From the NCBI GenBank assembly GCA_013398055.1, contig VZRS01010812.1:167308-231307 (forward strand): DNA of 64,000 bases, in the 5' to 3' direction. Positions 13,722 to 27,692 of this stretch are shown here, in pieces. The stretch's first letter is position 1; every line of letters begins with the position of its first letter. This DNA is from Ifrita kowaldi (Eukaryota; Chordata; Aves; Passeriformes; Cinclosomatidae). Below the pieces are notes generated by a model that was not told where the DNA came from, did not search any database, and saw only the letters and a list, made by a program, of their open reading frames with translations. Position numbers and translations under genes: made by a program.

Positions 13722-16700
13722 AACAAAGGAAATAGAGGATAATGAGCAGGCAGACAATTGCCATAGCAGTGTGATGTGGGCAATAGCAGCTCATGAAGAA
13801 ATGTGATAATGTCCACAGCATTTGCAGTATTCACAGAAATGAGGTTACCAGAGTTAGTGGGGAAAAAAAATCCCTAATTGGAATGTCATGGAAGACTGGT
13901 ACAGCACCAAGTCACTGAGCAACAAAAAGAGGAAATAAAATCTGATAAAAGTTAAGATACAGCTGTGAAGAACAAACACTCTCCTTTTACCAAGGCATAC
14001 AGAAGTTCCAAGGTGACTCCTGCCATTTAGTCATAGAATAGATTGTTATATGGAAACACCTGCTCAGTGGCCACCTGTAGGCAAAAAAAAGTCATCTAAA
14101 TATTGTAAATATTTTAAGAAAGAGAACAAAATAGGAAATGAAATTGTATTTCTGTATCTTTAATACTTAATGCAGCTCTTCACCTTCCCTCCCCAAATTA
14201 GGTAGCAGAAACCGTAGAGATTTATAGATGACAACAAAGACTATAAAGTTTGGACTAGAGTCTAGAGATGAGGGATATAAAAAACCTAAGAAACTAATAA
14301 AATATGTGATACGGCACTATAAAAATCCACTAAAGGATATGAAATAAACCTGGAAGCTGAGGAAGTAGTCTGGGGAAGTATTATGGTGTGAGTTCTTACA
14401 TTCTATCTGGGGTCTCCATTGCTGGTCTCTGTCAAAAGTAAGACATTAAGCCAAAGGGACTTTGGGTATTGATGAATATGATAAAAAGAGGATTATATTG
14501 AATGATGATTTTGCTTTTTGAATTGGCCCAAAGGAATCCATCCTCACAATATGGTTGCACGTGAACAAAAAGAAAAGTTGATGTTTATATTTTAACAAAA
14601 AATGGTTTAATGGCTTACTATATTTTGTCCCCAATGATCATTTTCATTCTCGAATTCATCTTTAGTTTATCAAGATATATTAGACACAAATTGACCTCAG
14701 AAAAGTTTATTCTTGCATTCTTCCTTGAACTGCATTTTTTCCCATCATCATTCCTACTTCCTGCAGTGCACTGCCTTAGCTTACACCTCCAATTCCCAGA
14801 AAGCAATTTGTAGGTGAAGGCTGTGATGAATTCTGGATAGGCAACTGAAGAATACATTCACTTAAGTCTAATAGAAAACATGATCCTTCCTTTCTCTCAA
14901 CCAATCCAAACAATCAACCAGAAAAACACAGAGAACAAAACACAGGCACCCAACTGGTTTTCAAGTTCAAATGTGCAGGGATTAGTCCATATTCAACATC
15001 GAAGTACTTAAAATTATTTATAAAAACAATAGTTATTAGACCTGCTGGAAATGTTGTCTTCGCTCATGGTTCAAAAATCTCTCTTGCAACATGCTAGCAA
15101 CAGGTGGTGAAACCTCAAAAGTATAACATCTTTTTAAAAGCTAATTTGGCTTTCTTTGCCACTTCCGCAGTAGTAAATACCATAGTGATTCTATTTCAAG
15201 TATAACAATTATAATGCTTGTTTTGATCCCTTAACATTCACTTTTTTCCTCTGCAATCAAGAAAGCTGAGATTCGGGCATAAGCCAAGTGACAGGTACCC
15301 TATTTCCTCCCACGTGAAATTAAAGACCAAAAGGAAACACTTCATCTTTCTTTATATTCACTAACTTTCAATCACTCTAAGGTTGTGGGTCAGATATGCA
15401 AACTGCCAGAATATGAGAGGATGTAATCTAAATGTTTGTCTGCAATTTAGGACATCAAATGATGCCAAAAGGAGCCAAGTTCAAAGCAAGAAGTTTACAA
15501 GAAGTGCTTGTGGTTGCAAAACTCCCTTTGAAGTCTATATTTCAACTAAATCCCTGCCCCTGTAGGTAAGAATTAGCCACTCTTTTTTACTATTACTGAT
15601 AGATATCAATATTACTTATTTTTATTAAAATCCTCAGATTTCTTTAGCATGCTGCTTGCCATGTAAGTTGTCTGTGCACATAAGCATTTTTAAGCTTGTG
15701 CTACCCTGGAACTGCTGCCTGGGCAGAGCAGCAAGGCCAGGTGAGTAAAGTCCTGTGGCAGAGGTGAATCTACAACAGAGCAGCTCCTTGATTCAGCTGA
15801 TTCCTGGAACACCATCAGCAGAGGAACCTTTCCCCAGGTCTTCAGCTGAGGCAAGTCCAGCAGCAATCATGGTCTCAAACTGTAACACAGACTCAGCAGC
15901 AAAACTTTGCAGTCCAAATCTTGTTCAAATATACTCAAGAAAACCACTACAGGTAGAGAGGACTAGAGTAAACCACATGGCCAAGTTAGCCTTGGGGATA
16001 AAGCAGTAACTTAAAGCATAAGTTTATTTCAGTTTAAAAATAAAACTAAATTAGTGCCGATGAAAGTCTTCCATTAAAAATTACTGTCAAGAAGCAAGGG
16101 AAAGCAGTATTCAGACTTGAAACTTTTCAAAGAATGCCCTGAAAGCTTTCACAAAAACCACAATAAGATCATCCAAATGACTTTTCTGTGACTGTTGGAC
16201 CAGATGCTTTTATTCCTTATCTCCCCTAATATTTAATTCTTGGTTAGGTAGACATCTACAGTAATTTTTCCTCAGGTTTTACAAATGGTACGTGGCTTGT
16301 TAAAGGTACATCAAAACGTTTTCAGGCCTGTAAACAACTGGATTTCTTAAAGATTCTTTAAAGACAAAGATGAGTGTAAATATTTTAAGTTGAAGACAAA
16401 ATTTGGATTTGGGAGGAAATAGCTTTCTTGTTTTAGAAGCAGGCCTCTGTGTGATGAATGCACAACATCACCTCAATTTTTACTAGAAGATAATTGCATC
16501 GTGCTAATTGATTTTTTTTTCAGAAAAATCTGTATGCAAACTAATGTGCTGAAAGAGCATCATTGCATAATTTCATTTTTAAAATTAAAAAAAATAAAAT
16601 CGTGAGTTTGAATTACAACTCTTCTTCTCAGGTCCATTTATTTTCATATTAAGTCTAAACGAAGAAGTTGTAGCCTTCAAGTTTCTTTAGAATGAGAATC

Positions 16701-18798
16701 ACTCCTTTGAAACGCTGCCTGCGCAGCAGTCCCTTGAGCTCCATCCCTGCTGTGGAATGCCAGATCAGCAGGATGCCAGGCTGTGCCCAGGAGGCCACAT
16801 GGGCATTCCTGCGGGAGAGCAGGGAGCCTGTCCCAGGGCACTCAACGGGTTAAACGCACTGCAATATGCATTAAGCACATGTTTCAAGCCAGCAGGGTGC
16901 TAGTCTAAGATGTCCTCAAAGCCTAATTTGATAGATATTATGCCATATGCTGCTGCAAGTAGTTAGTAATAAAGAAAGTAAAATTTTTATGGATGAGCAA
17001 AACAGGAGCTCTTATGGATGGAGTGTTTTTAAATCAGGTGTATAATTTACGTACCGTCAGACCACATGTAGAGTGCATTTCTCAATTGAACTTACGAGCA
17101 GATAGGAAGGCAGTTTCTTTTAATAAGCACTTCTTCAACTTATTGGCTCTACAATTACTTGCACCAATTACCAGCAGCTGCTGCCTGTTTGGTGTTTTAT
17201 CTTAGACAAGGAGTTACATTAGTTTCTAATCAACAAACCATTCAAGGACTCTTTAAAAATATTGAAGTTTAATTTCCCCATTTATTTTGAATTAACTGAA
17301 ATACTGGATATTTTCATTGTAGTACTTTGATTCTTCTTAGATTCTTCTCCAAACATAGATTTACTGTTGTAACATTTAAATTTAAATGTCTATAAAGCCA
17401 AGAATATACATTATAACATATTTGATACAGGCATTTATATGCAGCATCAGTATTGGCCTTATTAACAATATATGGTAGTTAATTTGCAGGTGATTTTTTG
17501 CCATAGAATGCATTATACTCCAAAACTTTCCTGACTTTTTCAAGTCTCTCAACTTGATTATTTACCTGTCTGACATACACTTAATAGAGCACTGGCTAAT
17601 GTAGCAACAGAACAATTACCAGAGAAAGCAATTGAAAAAAAAAATAAAGGCACTATGTTACAAGAAGGAAGGATTTTTTCCCCTTTATCTCTAGATTTTC
17701 AAAATTATAGTTCTAGAAATTTCCAAACAACTTAATGGCACTTGAAAAACACCTTTCTATAACAGGGAAAAAATGGTATTTCTTTTGTAGTTTTTCTTCC
17801 CAAATATCCAAGGGAGAAAGCAAGGAAAACAAGTAACTTAGAACTGTAAGTAGCAGAAGTAGCTGACAACCAAGATGTACTGTAATATCAGACTCAGGGA
17901 GCTTTTTCACAGAGAAGTAATATCTGGTGATAACATAAGGGGCTGCAGCGCACAGCTGCTGTTACAGAACAACAGCCTTCCTCACAGCAAATTCCTGGCA
18001 GACAACTGCCTTTCCTGGCAGAAAACTCTGTCTATTACAAAGAGAACAGTCAGGTAAGAACAAATAAATAAATAAAAACCCCACAACAAGACCAACCAAA
18101 CCACACTACCACCACATTTTGTATTTAGACTCTTATTCCAATCATACTTTTGGAGTTTACTTTCTTAGTTATGGGGACATCCTTCACACTACACATGAGC
18201 CACATGGTGGGAACGCAAAATCTGGCCAGATGCCATTGGGACAGGCACCATTAGTGTTCAATCCACTCCAGAGAGTACATCAGCCATAACAGGAGAGAAA
18301 TCTTGCAACACAAGGCAACTTTGGGACAATTATCATGATGCCAGGTTTCGCACTCAGGAGAGAGAAGATGACAATTCAGTGAAGTCTTTCAGACCCATTG
18401 GTACTAAGGGATGTAAGTCCAAACCCAGTAAAAATATTTCACTTTCCCATTCACACAGAGTTTGCTATGATCATGCATTTCAGTTGTTTGAAGGAAATGA
18501 AGAAAAACCCTCATTATTCTTAGTTTTCCAAAATCACACACCAGGACATGCAAATCCTGTACTTTCTTAAAATAATAGAACTAAACAGAGTACCCTAACT
18601 GTTTCCTCTTATTCTCTGTTGGAACATAAAAAATCAAGACTGCTAAGAAACCCAGAAAGTTCATTGAAAGGAGCCTCAGGATCAATGCTTCATATAATAA
18701 AGGAGTCCTCTGTAAATATCAGGACATTACAACTATTGCCATAACCCAGTGCCAGAGGGGATTTCTAGTATACTGGCTCCAAATAGAGACTTCAAACT

Positions 18799-18905
18799 AA
18801 TCATAGAATAAATTTGGTTCCAATAAACCTTGGGAAGTTATCTGACCCAACACTTGCACTCCCCAAAGCAAGGTCAACTTCAGACTTGGTTTTGAATTGA
18901 ATTGC
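18799..18905 (-). mobile_element. Old CR1 LINE 3' fragment
   Basis: AATCATAGAATAAATTTGG at the low end is the reverse of a CR1 terminus. It is followed by TTATCTGACCCAACACTTGC and CAAAGCAAGGTCAACTT, which resemble the antisense CR1 block usually reading GGTCCAACCCCCTGCTCAAAGCAGGGTCAAC. Divergence is heavy and the high-coordinate boundary is approximate. Confidence 0.7.
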
Positions 18906-21900
18906 CCTGAAAATGCCAACAGAAAATGGGAAAATTATTCTGCAAATGAAAAAAAAAAACCTAGAAAATTCATAGCAAGTATCACTTGAAAACAGGTGAT
19001 GAATCAACCTTCCATGCCTCAGAAGTTACTACTTTTATACCCTTCCTTCTTGTTCTTCTGCAAAATATGATTTAAAAAAAAGCTCTGAAAGGAAGGGGTC
19101 ATTTTCTGGGATTTTACAGAACACAGGTAAATAATCAGGCCTTCTTCACTCTTCCAAAAATAACAGCATTTTCCATAGAAGAGGAAGGTCCTAAGAGGAA
19201 GATCCTGCTGTCTCTCTACCACAGACAATTTAGTTTCTCCATCACACTACCAATGTATTAGAGCCACCCAAGACGATAAAGCATTTTCCTGTTAAAGTTT
19301 AGAAACAAAGACATCCATATTTTTATTGCAAATTCCTTTAACTCCTGCAGTTAAATTACAAATTATCCGTGTTTTAATGTCATCTCTCACAGCTGGGAAA
19401 AATCTAACCCTCTCAGGACTCAATCAGATATTCACATCAATTTGTGTAATTAACACTAAGCTTAATATCTCTCTTAATTATGACTGCAAACACTTTCTTA
19501 AAATAAATCAAACTCACTAACTTAGAAAAACAAAACAAAGAAATCTAACACCACTTAAAAATGACTCACATAAAGCTTTGAGAAGATTAATTCAAAGCCT
19601 CTTAGGCATTTAGAATTAAAAAAAGGAAAAAAGGAAAAAGAAGGAAAAAAAATAGAAAAAAAAAGAAAAGATCCAAAGATCCATAAAACCTGAGGTTCAA
19701 ACTCCAGTAGGATCTGCTCGAGTTATTTGCTTGTATATTTGCTTGTATTCCTTCAAGGTGCAAGTACTACACCACCTCACCATGTGCCCCTAATTTATGA
19801 GGGCTTATTCCTGTCTTCCCATGGGTATTTCCTACTCCCACCCCAATGCACATGAGGGATTGGATAATATTCTTGGAAAAATACACAGGGTTCTCAAATG
19901 TTTCCTGAAAGAAAGGTGGTCCATCCCATTAGCAGAATTAAGGTCACCACATACATACTCTACTACTCATAATTTACATTCCACCTGGTCTTCTGATAAT
20001 ATCCTAAGGAACAACACTATTTAAGCACACACACAGAGTATCCTGCAGAACACACACCAGGAGTGTGGCTGCTGGTGTCTCTGGATGATGCATTAGGGCA
20101 TTCAGAGAATTGTATGAGGATCTTACCCTCTCCCTGGATCAAATCTATAAAATGCCAAGCACTCATTATGCACAATCCTCTAAGCACATTAGTCATCCTT
20201 GGGAATATACATCTACAACATAATGAATTTCTGGCATATCTATAATTACAAAAATTGTTTTTTTAGAGTTATGCTTGTAGTGAATGTGGACATTACTGTA
20301 AACAAAAGGAAACAAAGAAAATATCCCTGATGTCACTGATCTCTCACAGCTCCACAGCAGTACCTGAGCGTTGGCATCACCTTACTGCACAACACACCTC
20401 TGGTTATTCAATTACACACAGCACAGATCCTTAAAGGCACAGAATTAACTGCGCTGTGTGACGCATCACAGAAAACGTTGCCAGTTGAAAGGGACCCATG
20501 GTCAAAGCAATGCTGTTTAGTTTAAAGCAGCTGTATCCTGCAGCCTTAGACCTTGCTCTCGAGCAGAGACAGTGATGTCTTTAGCTAATTAAGGACCTCA
20601 TTCTGTGAGCTCTTTGCCTGCCATACATCCAGCAGCCAGGGTCAGCAAGCAGGAACATCTGAAACTATAGCAATACAAACTATATTCTAGATTAAAGTCT
20701 TTCCCCGTGCAATATCAAAGGCATACAGATATTTTTTCAAAATTAAAATCAATTATGGTTACTTCAATCAAGAAACAAAATGCAGAAATGACCAAGGCAT
20801 CCAAATAACAGCTGGAGTGGACTCCTGCCTGTCAAGGTCCTTCCTCTTAGCCATTTAATCCCCAAAAAGAAGCAGTAGTTCAATCTGCTGCTTGTTTTTC
20901 ACATAGTAAACTTGCTTTTATAAGAAAGCAGTTATTTAGACGTTCCTTACAATGGCGCTTAAATTTTTTCTCTCGATCATCTTAGTCTGGATAGGGGCAA
21001 AGAAGTTGTATCATTTAGCAATTCCCAAGCACCAGACAATATCTGGAAAATAAAATGTAACATCCTTTAATGTTTTAGTATTACTTAGCCCTTAAAAAAA
21101 TGGATACAACAACACTAGTCATTCCTCCCATTATCCTAAAATTGGACTATTCACCATGACAGAAATAAAGCCTTACTTTCAGTTATTCACACAAAATTAC
21201 TTGATCTCTTCCTAGACTAAGATATTATCTTTACTGGTCATCTAATAAGACAAATTTTAAATCTTCTAAAACAGTGGAGTATCCCATTCAATTCTCAGCT
21301 ATAAAACTTAAGATTCAGGCTCCCAGAAATACTAGAGCTTCTCAGACAAACTCCTAAACTACCAGAAGACCACCCAAAACTGAGCCCCCAAAAAAGTCCT
21401 TCTTTTTAGTACAACAGATGATAGTGTTGAGGCCATGAGAGAAAAGAGATTAAGAATTCTCTTTTGTGTTTCTCTACAGATTTGACTTAGGACTAAGACC
21501 AAGTCTACTGGATCTCATTGAGTAACTGTGCTCTGAAAGGAAGCATAAAAAGAATAAAAAGAGGGATGAATGGAAGGGGCATATCAAGCTTTAAAGTCTC
21601 CATTCATTTCTGTCTCCTTCCTACAAGCTCTCTTAAAATGCACATCTCAAGTTCCTCAAGAAAAGGAAAAAACCCAAACAACAAAACCCCTCACAGCTCT
21701 TGAGGAAAGAAAATGTTTGTTCATGAACTTTGTTTTTACAACAGCAGCAGAAATGGAGTGGTCATTTCTTATACAACAAACACATTTGTTTCTTTACCAA
21801 ATGGTACCTTTAGAGTTCATGTAATCACACCCAGCAGGGCTCCAGCTGCCCAAGGTGGGCACGAGAGGGTTCACTGCCATGAGCAAAGGCCACTCTCCAG

Positions 21901-24900
21901 TTACTTTCAGTATCTGCACTAACCTATATCCACATGCGGTGGCTAAGGGCTACTTTGTGAATGCAAGGAAATGAAATAAACCACAATTTATGGACTTCAG
22001 TACTTGGTTAAATTCAAGGTGATTCTTCTTACCACTGCCTTTTTTATTTTTAAGCACACATCTATGATTCTTTTCATTGCCAGAATTAATGTGCACTGCA
22101 TATAATGTGTTGTAAAGCACGCAGTGCATCATTTCCACCTCCTACTCAGAGCCATTTTAACCATAATCTCAGTATTTGGGTAGCTCTGTTAATTAACAAA
22201 CTACTATTACTGGAAAGATGAGATTTGCACATTATTTCAAGTAGGCTTTAACAGTCTTTGGAAAATAACTACTGAATTTGTTAGCAGTTTGTACTATTTT
22301 AAGAAGAAAAAACTTACATGATTTTTCAGAAGTCTAGAAACTGAGATGATCAATAATTTAATTAAAAACTGTATTTGTATTTATGACAAGTTGGCTTTAG
22401 TTGTTTATTTTGTTTTGCTTGTTTTTAAAATAAACTTTGGGCCATCTTCATAGACCGTTTGTAATAATTGATCCTGGGTTAGAGCACCAGAGTTTCTGAC
22501 ACTTCCTCTCCTTACCATTCCAAGCTGTGGCCTCATTTCAACTACTGGTGAAGATACAAAAGCAATGGTAAATTCTATTATCAGATTGCATGTACCTGGA
22601 ACAACAAATCCAGGGACAGCCATGCAACAAGGTTCATACCCCTTATTTGAGCAGTCATCTAACAAGAAACCGTAAAGCAGTTAGAACTATAACCTTTTTC
22701 ATACCCTCATAAGCAAATGATGTCATAATTTCCTCACTGCTCAATGACCCCCAGGTTTTCACAGTAGAAGAACAAGTTTGATTTCACCCACAAGTTGTTC
22801 AAAACAAAGAAGACACCAGGTTTAAGCTTTTTTTGCATTCAGACTGTACAATGGGCTTTATCCAAGAGAAAAGGGAAAAGGTAGCATTGGAAAGTACTTT
22901 CATAATGGTCTATTCATTTCTCACTGTACTTTGTCAAAGGCGGTAGAGGTGAAAAGCTAATTAATTTATCTTAAGGAAAATAAAGGACTATAGCAGTATT
23001 TATTTGTTTATCCTACAGATTTGTAATACAGGATAATTGTGGGATTGTCATTACTCTCAAGGCAGGAATGCAATACATTCACATGTTACCATTGCATCAG
23101 AGTATTATTCTGTACTGTTCTGAATAAGAAAAATGTGGCCATCATACAACAGATTTTAATTTTAAAAATCACATTTTAATCTCGCATATTGATTTCTCAA
23201 CCCACCATATACAACTTGTCTCATCACTGACTCCTGTCTGACTGCAGCAAGCTCCTAGAAGGCCAAGCACAGGCCCCTGAACACACGGTTCTAGTGCTGA
23301 CTGATGGGAATATCAGTTAAAACCTGGACTGCAAAAATCACAGCCAACACATTTAGAGAGTCCCTGCTTTCCTTCATCATCACCCTTATAGTTTCCATGC
23401 CGATTCTCCAAGACTCAGATCTCACAGTTTTCATCACAAAGTTTAGATTCCTCAGGACCCTCAGAATGGTTTCAGGGCCGAGTATGCTTCCAAAGATCAT
23501 ATTTTTAGAGAGTTAGAATTACACAGAACTCCAGAATACATTAAAACCAGCACCAGATCATTTCTTCTAGGTATCTCTTCCTACATTTTGTATCTAAAAG
23601 CAGAGCTTTGGTGGACACAACAGCATTTGTGATCTTAAGGCAAAATAAGTTGCCAAAAGAATGACGGAAAGCCTTCCATATTAAAGTCATAATTCGAAAC
23701 AAACATTGTAGCCAAATTTCCATTATGGAATAACACTCCACTCCCTGCCTTCCCCTCCTCCCCCGAGCTGCAGATACCCTTTGCAAAATTGGTATTAGTA
23801 ATACAAAGAATAAAATACTTAAGAAAGAAAGAAAAAGAGGGTTACAAACATGATTCTAAAATGTGCCATAAGCTTCTAATGGGAAAAAATAAACAAAAAA
23901 GAAAGTGTTTAGTAAGATAAAACAAAATACACAGAAGACACACAAAAGAAGGTATTCTGCCTCCTCATATAAACAATACATATATTCAAATTTGTCCAGA
24001 ATTAGATCCTGCAGGCATTAAGAAAACCAGTCTCATTAAGACAAGTACAAGAAAAACTATATTGAGTCATAAAACTCATTAAAATAAAGTCAGTTAATAC
24101 TGCTCATTCAGAACCCAAGAAACTGTGCCTTTTTAGCTGCAACTTTGTGGGCCCTATAAATGCACTTATTCTAAATTAAAACCTTTTTGTGTGTTTAATT
24201 TCTTTTACTTTGCAATATCATAAACCATCTAGTTGTCAAAAATCACTTTGTAGGAAACAAATGAGCTTGGAAATTTAGCGTGGTAAGAACAGATTGTTGA
24301 AGCTGCAGTCACTCAACATATACTTAGTCACAGGTACAGCAACTATAATACACACAATAATATATACAGTTGTTCATGATTTTAGAAGACAGAAAGCTTT
24401 TTCACATCGTGTCCATTTTAATTAACCTTTTCATTAAAAAAAAATTCCAGCTGTTAACCAAAGGTTACAAGAATATCAAATTCTGAAACATCCTCATGGT
24501 TTTTCTGGCACTGTGTAACCATTAAGATATTTAATCAAGCTATCATGCACCATTACTGAGTGCACAAGTAGTGAGATATTCATTTGGGCTACATATGAAC
24601 TACTATTATAGAAACCTTATTTATACAACAACCACTCCTCTGTCTCTTTGTCTTAAAGTCACCTTAAGAAGCTCACTTGTATTAGAGGCATAAAATAAAA
24701 AAGAAAGCATCAGGTACATTACCCAAATGCTGCTGTTGGAGGCATAGCTCCCAGGAAAGCAACACCTTACCCAGGGACAGAGGCAGAACTTTTTTCCAGC
24801 CCAGCTGCGCTGCTGCTCCCAGGAGCGGGAGGACATCACTCCATAGCATAGCCAGCATGAGCAACTCCTGGGGCTGGAACTCACTCCAGACACAAAAAAC

Positions 24901-26439
24901 AGCTCGTTCTACCATCCCTTCTTCTAACAACACTCTTGACTAATTTAGCTGAAAAGCTTCAGAACACGTTTGCTCCCTCTCTTTTGGTAGCTTACTTGTG
25001 AAGGCTGCTTGGTTTTAAACAAAATTCTTCCCAGCTGGGGTATGCTAATCACTGCTGGAGGAACAATACTCAGCTGATACCTGGGGCTCTGATGCAATTT
25101 ACCTGTGCAGTCAGGTGCTGAAATCAGGCATCCTGCTTCCCATTCCATCTAACAGCTGCAGATCTTCCATTTACATCCCCTGCTCACAAAAACAGGCACA
25201 GGAAAGTTTTCTTTTGAAGACACACAGGAACACAAATTCATTCTTAATGTGACCATACCAAGTGTGATGTATTTATATCAGGGATATAACCCAATATCGT
25301 TGTTGTCATTGGATTCAGGCTTCCCAGTAAGGTTTTAAGAAAAGTAGTGAGATACTATTCAGTATAAAACTCAAAAAAAAGTAAATAAACGTAATCTGGC
25401 TTTATGCCATAATAGCTGTCATCATTCTCATTAAGAACTTGGTCCACCACCTAGAGTTCCTCTAGGAGCTCTATAATCAGGATGGATAAATTCATATTCT
25501 GTGCTACACAGAAGACGAAAGACAAAAACCAATGCACACAGAAGTATCAGCTTATTGAAAAACTGGACAAATTGCTTTCACCTGTGCGATTCACACACCA
25601 CCCTCTATAAATATACAGAAGTTCTGCATCTAAAAACATGGTTCTGATATAAACCACAAACCACTTTCATTCCATCCAACAAATAAAAGGGAGTTTTGGA
25701 GAGGTTTATTATACTCAGCGATGCTCGTTAAAGCTTATTTAAAGTTGCGTTCCTAGAGCAACTCTTAATTCTCCAGTACACACTGGCTAGTGAGATAAGG
25801 GTGGCAAGATTAATATTGTTCACATAAACAATAAAGGAAAACACATAGATTCAACAATTTCCTATCAATATCAAATGAGTTTATCAAATTATAAACTCAT
25901 CCTGAACACAAAAAGCAGATATCCTTAATATTAAAATACATTCAACTCTGCTATTTCTCCTTAGAGGGCCCTGGAGTATGAGAGAAGTCTCATTGGAAGA
26001 GTCAATACCAATTCCTGAGGTGAGATGCTACACGAGACATAAACTTGCTTTTCCTCTTGCAGGCAGATGAAACCTTGCCGAGTCACAAATACTCAAAACT
26101 CCCTCCTTAAATTTCTCCCTACATCCAGGTTCCTCTTCTGATTAAAAACAGTGACCATTCTACAGGCCACTTTTTGTCTGCATCAGCAAAATAAGTTACT
26201 CTTGTCCTTCATCCACTTCAAAACCACAGAAATAGCAGAATTATTAAACTGTTTATGCTCATGTTTAGTTTTAAAATAACACAGGAAGCCTGGATGCCAG
26301 ACAGCAAAGAGCAAAGCAGGTCATTAATATTGCAGACATTCCCAAGCCACACTATCATTTTGTTGCAACATCTCCACGTCCATTGGAGCCCCCCTAGGGT
26401 AAGCAGTACGGACTGAATAGTTTAACAAAGCAAACACCC
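18906..26439. other. AT-rich non-coding stretch
   Basis: No supported gene. An open pair of opposite-strand frames at 23291-23516 reads with alternating basic and hydrophobic residues, superficially like a channel voltage-sensor segment, but I reject it. The patch at 24740-24900 is modestly GC-richer. A purine run lies at 23820-23845. Confidence 0.7.
19618..19671 (+). repeat. A-rich purine tract
   Basis: Over 50 bases of A and G only, apart from one T, with GGAAAAA-like units. Confidence 0.9.
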
Positions 26440-26650
26440 GGGTACTGCCAGGAGGAGAATGAAAAAGTGAAGTTTCATCGCCTCCTCCAAAATCTGTCCC
26501 CGGTTAACGTTACATTTGCCAACAGCGACACCCGGTGGCACCGCGCGGCTCCGGGCTGGCCCTCGCTCCCGCACACGGAAATTCCCTCCTTCCCAAGGTA
26601 AATCCTCGTGTATCGCCGCTGGAATATCCTTAGTGCGTACTTTTTTAGTC
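26440..26650. promoter_or_regulatory. Small CpG-rich cluster, possible promoter or first exon
   Basis: In otherwise CpG-poor DNA, roughly 16 CpG occur within about 140 bases (26500-26640), including CACCGCGCGGCTCCGGG and TATCGCCGCTGG. On the plus strand CCTTCCCAAG is followed by GTAAATCC at 26598, a usable splice donor, so a first exon ending at 26597 is possible. A 108-codon minus frame (26475-26801) crosses the cluster but shows no recognised domain. No TATA box or clear initiator decides a start. It might be an alternative promoter of the host gene, a long non-coding RNA promoter, or a decayed GC-rich repeat. Confidence 0.35.
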
Positions 26651-27140
26651 CTGTTTGGTATCTCAAATTAAAGCGAACACGATGTCGCCTGAGAGTATGT
26701 GAGATGTATATACAGGCTTTGCAAACTGCAGCAGGACTGGGCCTGCGAAGATCTCTTGGCTCTTGCTTGCACTCCAAATTGTCCAAAATTAAACGTTTCA
26801 TGCAGAAAGTTGGGACATGAGCTCAGTGCAAAATTTCTGCAACTGGACATAATTATTTTAGTCAACTACACTCGTGCAAAAAGCAGCTATGCACAGTAAT
26901 TAAAAAAGAATTATTTTGGTTTCTAGTAGTTGGAGATAATTGCATAAATATTGTTCCAATTTTAAAAATAAAATAAATAATATCAAGAATACTCTTTTTA
27001 CACTAGTATTTATCCACTAAAGTAGTTAAGGTGTATTATTTTCTTTTCATACTGTTTTTAACACACAGAGTTCCATGCTATGTATGGATCTTATGCAAAT
27101 GCTCTTTGATTTCAAATGAGATTTTGCATACTAAGGAGTC

Positions 27141-27227
27141 TATTTTCCCATCAATGCAGAAGAGATTTACGCACATAAGTCCCATTACCATTAATGGGAC
27201 TCACCCACATAAATCCCCTGCACATTG
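27141..27227. repeat. Degenerate palindromic interspersed repeat remnant
   Basis: The centre AGTCCCATTA-CCAT-TAATGGGACT (27178-27201) is a perfect 10-bp-arm inverted repeat. Outward from it the arms stay similar for about 37 bases, with TAAATC and a CATTGA/TTGA end recurring on each side. The arrangement TAATGGGACT plus CACATAAAT resembles short palindromic repeats common in reptile and bird genomes that carry a CATTGACTTCAATGGGACT-like centre. The family assignment rests on memory of that motif and is tentative. Confidence 0.45.
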
Positions 27228-27645
27228 ATAGACCTTTAGGATTTACATTGAAATGGGTCCTTTAGAGCCATTACAACGTCAACCTTTTGCCAGGATTTTG
27301 CGTATTAACAATACTAAGCAATACGTGGCAATCTTAATGTGTAAAATCCTAGCAAAAGGCACAACACAGAATGATATGAACAGAGCAAAAAATTCTTACT
27401 CTTATGCTATTTAAAGATGATCTCTAATTATTCTTTACCTGTCCATATTCCTATTGGTTGTTTTCTATCATTACTTTCCTTATTAAAAATCCTACCTCCT
27501 ACTTTCCATGACTATCCTCTTTCCCTAGCTAGCATTGTTCAAAATCTGCTCTAAAGCATCAGGGGAGCAAAATGTTTCTATTCTTCAGCTGAACAACTTT
27601 CCTCCCATTAACTTTCCTTTTAACGTGTTACAATATCTTGGCTTC

Positions 27646-27692
27646 CTTTTTTTGTTTTGTTTTGTTGTTTGTTTTTTTTTTTTCTTTTTTTA
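27646..27692 (+). repeat. T-rich (TTTTG)n tract
   Basis: TTTTG units followed by a run of about 12 T, a C and six or more T. It interrupts a 75-codon minus frame with a run of lysines, which argues against that frame being coding. Confidence 0.88.

Larger units (their letters stand above)
10494..18798. other. AT-rich non-coding stretch with two GC-richer patches
   Basis: No supported gene. A 147-codon plus frame at 11462-11905 has ordinary non-coding composition. The block at 13290-13650 is richer in GC and holds two AATAAAG motifs and CTCGG elements; an old LTR is possible but not shown. Another GC-richer patch lies at 16710-16860. The segment at 12060-12330 is complex, repeat-free and dense in TAAT/ATTA cores, so it is a candidate conserved element. 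Confidence 0.6.

Noticed and set aside
14034..14052. AGTCATAGAATAG, similar to a CR1 terminus
   Set aside because: Only about ten bases match and the flanks do not continue the CR1 pattern.
15449..15564. Possible exon between CAATTTAG and CTGTAG|GTAAGA
   Set aside because: The only long open frame ends in TAG exactly at the donor, and the acceptor tract is weak.
15696..15741. CAG|GTGAGT donor at 15742
   Set aside because: Strong donor alone; no acceptor or promoter signal defines an exon.
23291..23516. Overlapping frames on both strands resembling a voltage-sensor S4-S5 segment of an ion channel (LRVLRN..., FRFLRTLRM...)
   Set aside because: Both strands give similar basic/hydrophobic patterns, splice sites are poor, and no residue-by-residue match to a channel family holds beyond a few positions.
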